From Snodgrassella alvi (lineage in GTDB: Bacteria > Pseudomonadota > Gammaproteobacteria > Burkholderiales > Neisseriaceae), in NCBI RefSeq assembly GCF_002777855.1, contig NZ_MEIK01000030.1:1-45604 (forward strand): a stretch of DNA of 45,604 bases, in the 5' to 3' direction. The stretch's first letter is position 1; the number at the start of each line of letters is the position of its first letter. Below, piece by piece: positions 40,110-45,604 of this stretch. The translations under genes and the position numbers were made by a program. A model generated the notes under the pieces. That model saw nothing but the letters and a program-made list of their open reading frames with translations, was not told the DNA's origin and did not search any database.

Positions 40110-42797
40110 TTAGAACCATTGCCCGAAACGGCGAATATACCAGCGCTTCACCGTCTGCGTCACTACACAGTAACAGCCCAGAGTCAACACCAGCCATGGG
40201 AAATATTGCCATGGCAATGGCGTCAAACCAATCCAGCCACTAATTGGTGAAAAGGGGATATAAATACCTATAGCCATAATCAGCACTGTCATCAATAATA
40301 CCGGTAAAGCAGCGGTACTTTGCACAAACGGTATTTTACGTGTACGCAACATATGCACCACCAGCGTCTGTGAGAGCAGACCTTCCACAAACCAGCCAGA
40401 ATGAAACAAATTTTGCACTTCCGGTGCATTGGCATGAAACACAAACCACATCAACGCAAACGTACTGATATCAAAAATAGAGGAAATTGGACCAATAAAC
40501 AGCATAAAACGGCTGATATTAGAAACATCCCATTTGCGCGGTTTCCGTAAAAATTCCTCATCCATTTTGTCCCATGGCAGGGAAAGCTGAGAAAAATCAT
40601 ACAGCAGATTCTGTATTAACAATTGAATCGCCAGCATCGGCAGAAACGGTAAGAAAGCACTGGCAAACAATACTGAAAATACATTACCGAAATTGGAGCT
40701 CGCCGTCATATTCAGGTATTTAATAATATTGCCGAAGGTCTCGCGCCCTTTAATAACCCCTTCTTCCAGCACCATCAAACTTTTTTCCAGCAGAATAATA
40801 TCCGCAGATTCCTTAGCAATATCAGTAGCCGTATCCACAGATATACCCACATCGGCATCACGCAAAGCCGGCGCATCATTAATACCATCGCCCAGAAAAC
40901 CAACCGTATGTCCATTTTCCTGCAACAAACGAATAATACGCGACTTCTGCAACGGCGTTAGCTTAGCAAACACAGTATGCCGTTCCAGCAGCGGTTTCAG
41001 AGCCTCATCGCTCAAAGCTTCTATTTCATTACCCAGTAGTGGCTGGCCAGCTTCAATACCCACCTCATGACAGATTTTGCGCGTCACAATAGCATTGTCA
41101 CCTGTCAGCACTTTCACCGCTACGCCATTTTCACTTAAAGCAGCAATCGCCTGTGCCGCACTGTCTTTTGGTGGATCAAGAAACGTCAAAAAACCGTATA
41201 AAGTTAGTTCAGTTTCATCTGCCACCGCATACTGTGCCTTCTGCTCCCCTTCTGGAATATACTTTTTACCAATAGCCAGTACGCGAAAACCTTCCTTATT
41301 GTAGCTTTCAGCCAATGCCAGCAACTGCTCACGTCGTGCAGCATTCAATGTCAGATGTTTGCCCTGTTCATACACACAGCTGGAAATAGACAACATCTCT
41401 TCCACTGCACCCTTGCAAATCAGCACATGACGCTGCTTATCATCACGTAGCACAACAGACAGACGCCGGCGTACAAAATCAAACGGCAACTCATCAATCT
41501 TACGATAACCACCATCGTTAATCACTGCACTGTTTTCCGGTTCCTGCGCAAAGCGCACAATGGCCTTATCCATCAGATTTTTCATACCACTCTGATAGGA
41601 GCTGTTTAACCATGCCAACTGCAATACTTCATTATCATTATTACCGTTAATATCAGTGTAATGTTCGAGGATGATTTTATCTTGAGTCAATGTACCGGTT
41701 TTATCAGTACATAATACGTCCATAGAGCCAAAATTCTGAATGGCACTCAGACGCTTCACCACCACTTTACGCCGTGCCATTGCCATCGCACCCTTGGCCA
41801 GATTGGCGCTGACAATCATTGGTAACATTTCCGGTGTCAGCCCCACAGCCACAGCCAGAGCAAACAAAGCAGCATCACCCCAGTCACCTTTGGTAAAACC
41901 ATTAATCAACAGCACCACCGGTACAAGAATCAGCATAAAACGAATCAGCAAATGGCTGACACTGTTTACACCGCGGTCAAAAGCAGTCTGGCTGCGTGTA
42001 CCCACAATCGATTTAGCCAGTGAGCCAAAATAAGTATCACTGCCCGTAGCAACCACCACAGCTTTAGCGTTACCACTGACAATATTGGTTCCCATAAAGC
42101 AGATATTTTCTGCATCCAGCGGATTAGCAGAGACAGGCTTATCGGCTGCCACCGTGCCATGCATATTCACCGTATCGGATTTTTCTACCGGAATAGATTC
42201 ACCCGTCAGCACAGCTTGACTAATAAACAAATCGCGAGACTCAATTAAGCGCACATCGGCAGGTACCATATCACCAGCAGAAAGCAAGATAATATCCCCT
42301 GGCACCACTTCCTTAATCGGTACTTCTAGCTGCTCAGTACTGATATCACGGTGGCTACGACGCAATACCGTGGCAGTAGTACTGATCATGGATTTCAGCG
42401 CCTGCGCAGCCTTATTAGAACGATATTCTTGCCAAAAGCTCAGCAAACCACTCAGCAGCACCATCACCACAATAATAAAAAGGCCACTTAAACTGGTTTC
42501 TTCACCATGACGCAAAGGAATCAGATAATCAGTAAAAAAGCTTACACCAGCCAGCGCCAGCAAGACGAAGATAAAAGGATTTTTAAATGCCAGCAACAAT
42601 TGCACAAACGCAGACGGAGCTTTATCGTGCACCACATCATTGCGACCAAAATTGGCCAGCCGTTCCTTAACGTCATGCTCGGTCAAACCACTCAGACTGG
42701 TCTGTAAATTAGACAGCGTACCATCAAGACTGTTGCGCGACTCCAGCACAGCCTTAATATCCACTGGTTGAGAAATGATTTTTTTTAATTTTTTCAT
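40110..42797 (-). CDS. mgtA: Magnesium-translocating P-type ATPase (MgtA/MgtB)
   Basis: This inner-membrane P3B-type ATPase imports Mg2+. The chain (895 aa from the chosen start) has the cation-ATPase N-terminal domain, the actuator motif VLTGESIPVEKSD, the phosphorylation site CTDKTGTLTQDK, the nucleotide region KGAVEEML, and the hinge GFLGDGINDAPALRDADVGISVDTATDIAKESADIILLEKSL. The Mg-class C-terminal membrane region contains NLLYDFSQLSLPWDKMD, a signature of MgtA/MgtB. I chose the ATG at 42797 (MKKLKK) with GAGG 8 nt upstream; an ATG at 42818 is also possible and adds seven residues. The leader contains a hairpin (42823-42859) and a 20-codon ORF (42862-42924), suggesting control within the mRNA leader. 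Confidence 0.95.
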   Translation of the reverse strand: MKKLKKIISQPVDIKAVLESRNSLDGTLSNLQTSLSGLTEHDVKERLANFGRNDVVHDKAPSAFVQLLLAFKNPFIFVLLALAGVSFFTDYLIPLRHGEETSLSGLFIIVVMVLLSGLLSFWQEYRSNKAAQALKSMISTTATVLRRSHRDISTEQLEVPIKEVVPGDIILLSAGDMVPADVRLIESRDLFISQAVLTGESIPVEKSDTVNMHGTVAADKPVSANPLDAENICFMGTNIVSGNAKAVVVATGSDTYFGSLAKSIVGTRSQTAFDRGVNSVSHLLIRFMLILVPVVLLINGFTKGDWGDAALFALAVAVGLTPEMLPMIVSANLAKGAMAMARRKVVVKRLSAIQNFGSMDVLCTDKTGTLTQDKIILEHYTDINGNNDNEVLQLAWLNSSYQSGMKNLMDKAIVRFAQEPENSAVINDGGYRKIDELPFDFVRRRLSVVLRDDKQRHVLICKGAVEEMLSISSCVYEQGKHLTLNAARREQLLALAESYNKEGFRVLAIGKKYIPEGEQKAQYAVADETELTLYGFLTFLDPPKDSAAQAIAALSENGVAVKVLTGDNAIVTRKICHEVGIEAGQPLLGNEIEALSDEALKPLLERHTVFAKLTPLQKSRIIRLLQENGHTVGFLGDGINDAPALRDADVGISVDTATDIAKESADIILLEKSLMVLEEGVIKGRETFGNIIKYLNMTASSNFGNVFSVLFASAFLPFLPMLAIQLLIQNLLYDFSQLSLPWDKMDEEFLRKPRKWDVSNISRFMLFIGPISSIFDISTFALMWFVFHANAPEVQNLFHSGWFVEGLLSQTLVVHMLRTRKIPFVQSTAALPVLLMTVLIMAIGIYIPFSPISGWIGLTPLPWQYFPWLVLTLGCYCVVTQTVKRWYIRRFGQWF

Positions 42798-42822
42798 AAA
42801 CAGTACCTCACCGGCCATGCAG

Positions 42823-42859
42823 TTTCCCGGTCGGTAGATACTGTAGACTAACCCGGAAA
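42823..42859 (-). promoter_or_regulatory. Hairpin in the mgtA leader
   Basis: On the minus strand TTTCCGGG (42859-42852) and CCGGGAAA (42830-42823) pair over 7 bp with one mismatch around a 21-nt loop. It begins 2 nt after the stop codon of the upstream short ORF and ends just before the first possible mgtA ATG, so ribosomes on the short ORF would compete with it. Confidence 0.4.
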
Positions 42860-42861
42860 CC

Positions 42862-42924
42862 TCAACGGCCTAGTTGCAGTTGTGGTATCAATAAAATAAA
42901 CGGTCGACTCGAATCTTCTTCCAT
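42862..42924 (-). CDS. Candidate mgtL-like leader peptide (20 aa) upstream of mgtA
   Basis: ATG at 42924 with GGGA about 9 nt upstream opens a 20-codon ORF, MEEDSSRPF...LQLGR, ending TGA 43 nt before the first mgtA ATG. Its acidic start (EED) followed by Pro recalls, but does not match, enteric MgtL (MEPDPTP...), whose acidic/Pro codons destabilise the ribosome at low Mg2+ and let mgtA be expressed. The position, size and charge pattern suggest an analogous sensor. The case rests on context; short ORFs arise by chance. Confidence 0.4.
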   Translation of the reverse strand: MEEDSSRPFILLIPQLQLGR

Positions 42925-43229
42925 TGTTTTATTCCCGGTTAAATAATCAGAAACTCAATGCATCGCATTAAGCTCAGCAAATACTAAAACATCTATCTCT
43001 TAAGTATTATGCCTTTTGCGTACAATTACTCAAAAGAAAGAAATATTTCAGCAAGATAGCGTTTATACGGATTTGCAATGATAGCGTCAACAAAATTTAC
43101 GCTATTCAAAACAAAAAACAATATTATTCACACTACACAAAATTCATTACAGTATATTCACCCAAATCAAACATACATAAAAATAAGTATGCCCGCCCAT
43201 TATTACAGAGAAAACCCAAAACCATCAGA
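42925..43229. other. mgtA upstream region
   Basis: About 300 bp of AT-rich DNA between the leader ORF and the mutY stop. It should contain the mgtA promoter. CATAAT-like hexamers occur near 43010 (minus) without a matching -35. No clear PhoP-type direct repeat, ORF or RNA gene is seen. Confidence 0.4.
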
Positions 43230-44300
43230 TTAAAACAGACTGTTTTGCACCGCATTCAAATAGCTATGCAATGGTTTAGGAATACCATAAATAGCCAGAT
43301 TTTCTGGTGCCACCCACTCACCTGCTATCCTTGCCGATACCGGCGCTTGCTCACCAGCCACAGCTGTGAACGGCAGAATCATCAACTGCCGGTGCGTCAG
43401 ACGATGTTTAATTTCTGTGCCTTCAGTCAAATCTTCCGCCTGTATACCGAAATCACAGGCAAGTGCATACAAATCATCCAGACTCTCGCTACAGGGTACA
43501 CACCATAAACCACCCCAGATCCCTTTAGCCGGCCGCTTAGTTAAAAACACCGCTCCAGCACGATTACGCAATACTAGCCAGTAAAGCGCCACATCCTTAA
43601 CTGCTACTGCCGCTTTCCTACGTGGCAACTCAGCCGTGCGGCCTTGCAGATGGGCCAGACAAATATCATTCATCGGACAAACAGCACATACCGGCTTCAA
43701 TCGTTTACATACCGTAGCACCTAAATCCATCAACCCCTGAGTATAAGCCGGCATATCTGCAGCATTCCGTGGCAGCAGAGCTTCAGCCTTTGTCCACAGT
43801 TTTGCCTCAAAAGCTTTATTGGCCGGATCACCATCCAACGCAAACAAACGGCACAACACCCGCTTCACATTGCCATCTAAAATAGTTTCCCGTGCATTAA
43901 AACAGAACGCAGCAATTGCTGCTGCAGTACTGCGCCCCACTCCACAAAGCCTTTCCAACTCAATTCTTTCAGATGGAAACACACCACCAAACTCATTTAC
44001 CACCTGTTGCGCAGCTTTGTGCAAATTACGGGCACGGCTGTAATAGCCAAGTCCCTGCCATAGACCCAGCACCGCATCTTCTTCCGCAGCTGCTAGTGCC
44101 TGCACATCGGGAAAAGTAGCCACAAACCGCGGGTAATAATCCAGCACCGTCGCCACCTGAGTCTGTTGCAACATAATTTCCGAGAGCCATACCCGATACG
44201 GCTCCCGCGTCTGCCACGGTAATCCATGCCGGCCATGTTGCCGCTGCCATTGCACCAACCGCGGAGCAAATTCAGACTTCAAAACTTCCTCATTCCACAT
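43230..44300 (-). CDS. mutY: A/G-specific adenine glycosylase MutY
   Basis: This base-excision repair enzyme removes adenine mispaired with 8-oxoguanine. The 356-aa chain has the catalytic Glu41 (WLSEIMLQQTQVATV), the helix-hairpin-helix LCGVGRSTAAAI (118-129) and the catalytic Asp142 (ILDGNVKRVL). The [4Fe-4S] cluster loop has Cys198, Cys205, Cys208 and Cys214 with the canonical 6-2-5 spacing. A NUDIX-like C-terminal domain reads 8-oxoG (about 235-350). The ATG at 44300 is the natural family start. The GC content is higher than that of the flanking spacers. Transcription is convergent with nothing; it runs towards mgtA on the same strand, with no sign of an operon. Confidence 0.97.
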   Translation of the reverse strand: MWNEEVLKSEFAPRLVQWQRQHGRHGLPWQTREPYRVWLSEIMLQQTQVATVLDYYPRFVATFPDVQALAAAEEDAVLGLWQGLGYYSRARNLHKAAQQVVNEFGGVFPSERIELERLCGVGRSTAAAIAAFCFNARETILDGNVKRVLCRLFALDGDPANKAFEAKLWTKAEALLPRNAADMPAYTQGLMDLGATVCKRLKPVCAVCPMNDICLAHLQGRTAELPRRKAAVAVKDVALYWLVLRNRAGAVFLTKRPAKGIWGGLWCVPCSESLDDLYALACDFGIQAEDLTEGTEIKHRLTHRQLMILPFTAVAGEQAPVSARIAGEWVAPENLAIYGIPKPLHSYLNAVQNSLF

Positions 44301-44652
44301 ACAGCCGAATCTTAAAATTTATCTATCAATTAATGAAATATCAATCTCACACCTTTTAGACCACCAATACTGGTAACCATAACCCCAAAACAAGCAGCCA
44401 TATCTGAAAAAGTAAATTGATTACCTTCACCACCACAACATCACAAATAAAGAAAAAACAACATAAGAACAGCAAACCAACCATATACAAACACCATTCT
44501 TATTTATACATAATATCAAACATGATAAAATGTAATTAAACGTTAATTTAACAATGCATTTTACAGCTTTATTGTAAACAACAAACAAAGCATTGAACTC
44601 AAAAAACAAACATAGCAATACACATCTATATTTTCATCAAGGGGTTTAACGA
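44301..44652. other. Divergent mutY / rhs intergenic region
   Basis: 352 AT-rich bases between divergent genes. A small dyad AATTAA-ACG-TTAATT lies at 44534-44548, upstream of the rhs gene; AAGGGG (near 44639) is the rhs ribosome binding site. No ORF or RNA gene is recognised. Confidence 0.45.
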
Positions 44653-45604
44653 ATGGGCAATGCGTATTGGGCCGCCCGCGAAGGGGACATCCTATTACAC
44701 ACCTCCATGCTCGCAGACATCGTTGGTGCGGCTGTAGAAATAGCATGCTACGCAGCCATCACCGCCGCAGTAGGTTTTGCCATTTTTGGCACCATCACCA
44801 CCGGCGGACTACTCCTAAGTGTCCTTGTCGGCGTACTCATGGCCATTTCAGGTGGTGATACCATCGTATCCAACCTCGCCAACTGGGTCAGTAGCCTTTT
44901 TCCGCCCTCCGAAGATGGCAAAATCAAAACCGGCTCGCCCAATACCCGCACCAACAGCAAAGCTTCCGCCCGCGCCGCAGGTGCCATAGATCAAAGCATT
45001 GAACTAAGTGACAGCAGCGAAGAACCGCAGCAGCCCGAAAACTTCGCCGATATAGCAGGTATACTTATCGCAGCCGGAGAAATCGCCCAAGAATTTATTC
45101 GGCCAACAGTCGCCTCACCCGATCCCAGAGCAGAACCCAGAGATGACGACAAAATACTTTGCCGCAAACATCCGCATCCGTTCGGCACAGATGAATATCT
45201 AGCAGAAGGCTCCAGCAAAGTCTACATCAACAGCCAGCCGGCCGTACGCAGCAACGACCGCAGCACCTGCGAAGCCAAAGTCACCGACGACCATGCCGGC
45301 GGCGTCAAAGTATCCAACAACGTACGCATCGGTGGCGAACCCATCGTCGTGCGTGAAATCAGAAGCGGCAAACATCCCGTTGCCCAGCTCATTGGTGTGA
45401 TTTCAGCCTTAAGACGTCCCCGCAAAATCTGTTCCAAAATCAAATGTCTTGTCCTGGCCATCGCCAGTAATGCAGGCACCAGCTTAGCCTCTGCCAAACT
45501 AGCACAAGCGGTTACCCGCGGCCACCCCGTCCACCTCCCCACCGGCGCCAAACTCCTCTTTGACACCGAAGAGCTCGACTTCACCCTTCCCGCCCATCTG
45601 CCCC
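44653..45604 (+). CDS. Type VI secretion Rhs effector, N-terminal prePAAR/TM/PAAR part (truncated by window end)
   Basis: Open from the ATG at 44653 (MGNAYWAAREGDILLHTSML) to the window edge (317 codons). AAREGDILLH fits the prePAAR motif AARxxDxxxH of class I T6SS effectors. It is followed by a hydrophobic region of two helices (about residues 24-70), as in effectors whose membrane segments are held by Eag chaperones. A PAAR-like domain follows (about 160-245, with CRKHPHPFGTD, VYINSQPAVRSNDRSTCEAKV and GGVKVSNNVRIGGEPIVV); it would cap the VgrG spike. HPVHLPTGAKLLFDTEELDFTLPAHLP at the edge is the start of the DUF6531/Rhs shell. The toxin tip and immunity gene must lie beyond the window. 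Confidence 0.88.
   Translation, partial: MGNAYWAAREGDILLHTSMLADIVGAAVEIACYAAITAAVGFAIFGTITTGGLLLSVLVGVLMAISGGDTIVSNLANWVSSLFPPSEDGKIKTGSPNTRTNSKASARAAGAIDQSIELSDSSEEPQQPENFADIAGILIAAGEIAQEFIRPTVASPDPRAEPRDDDKILCRKHPHPFGTDEYLAEGSSKVYINSQPAVRSNDRSTCEAKVTDDHAGGVKVSNNVRIGGEPIVVREIRSGKHPVAQLIGVISALRRPRKICSKIKCLVLAIASNAGTSLASAKLAQAVTRGHPVHLPTGAKLLFDTEELDFTLPAHLP

Overview
The window looks like a chromosomal segment of a Neisseriaceae bacterium, most probably a Snodgrassella-like bee-gut symbiont. Reasons: moderately AT-rich DNA with very AT-rich spacers; a Neisseria-like SspA/SspB pair; separated carA and carB; a pertactin-type autotransporter full of Asn-rich repeats; and the start of a large Rhs type VI secretion effector. 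The genus is inferred from general familiarity, not from a search.

Layout. 1-3693: the 3' part of an autotransporter gene made of 336-bp tandem repeats, broken by a 10-bp insertion. 3807-5409: a copper oxidase (cueO) behind a MerR/CueR-type promoter. 5667-7952 (minus): peroxide defence genes ahpC-ahpF. 8344-9344: two small membrane proteins. 9768-10839 (minus): sspA-sspB. 11000-11752 (minus): a Nif3/YbgI protein. 12616-17761 (minus): carA, a LeuE-like exporter and carB, preceded by an attenuator-like leader. 18071-19531 (minus): guaB. 19725-22136: a DUF4124 protein and uvrC. 22574-23470: a divergent carboxymuconolactone decarboxylase/MerR pair with a MerR-type operator, followed by a decayed second copy of the uvrC 3' end (about 23651-24064). 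24116-25681: an orphan membrane protein and a peptidoglycan amidase. 25799-28771: relA (minus) and apt (plus). 28847-29695 (minus): kdsA. 29999-35775: tamA-tamB. 35910-39850: a DUF3592-like protein, divergent doxX/lysR, a glycerate 2-kinase and a SnoaL-like protein. 40110-42924 (minus): a magnesium P-type ATPase with a short leader ORF. 43230-44300 (minus): mutY. 44653-end: the N-terminus of a prePAAR/PAAR/Rhs effector, cut by the window edge.

How the genes fit together. Most of the window is housekeeping: pyrimidine/arginine precursor supply (carA, carB), purine synthesis and salvage (guaB, apt), stringent response (relA), envelope assembly (kdsA, tamA-tamB), DNA repair (uvrC, mutY) and stress defence (ahpC, ahpF, cueO, sspA, sspB). 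Accessory host- or competitor-facing functions lie at both ends (autotransporter and Rhs effector) and possibly in the middle (amidase without a signal peptide). No tRNA, rRNA, insertion sequence, prophage or CRISPR array was seen.

The most noteworthy signals are in non-coding or decayed DNA: the uvrC remnant, the terminator-bearing carA leader with an Arg-containing overlapping ORF, the acidic leader ORF upstream of mgtA, and two 19-bp-spacer MerR-type promoters.
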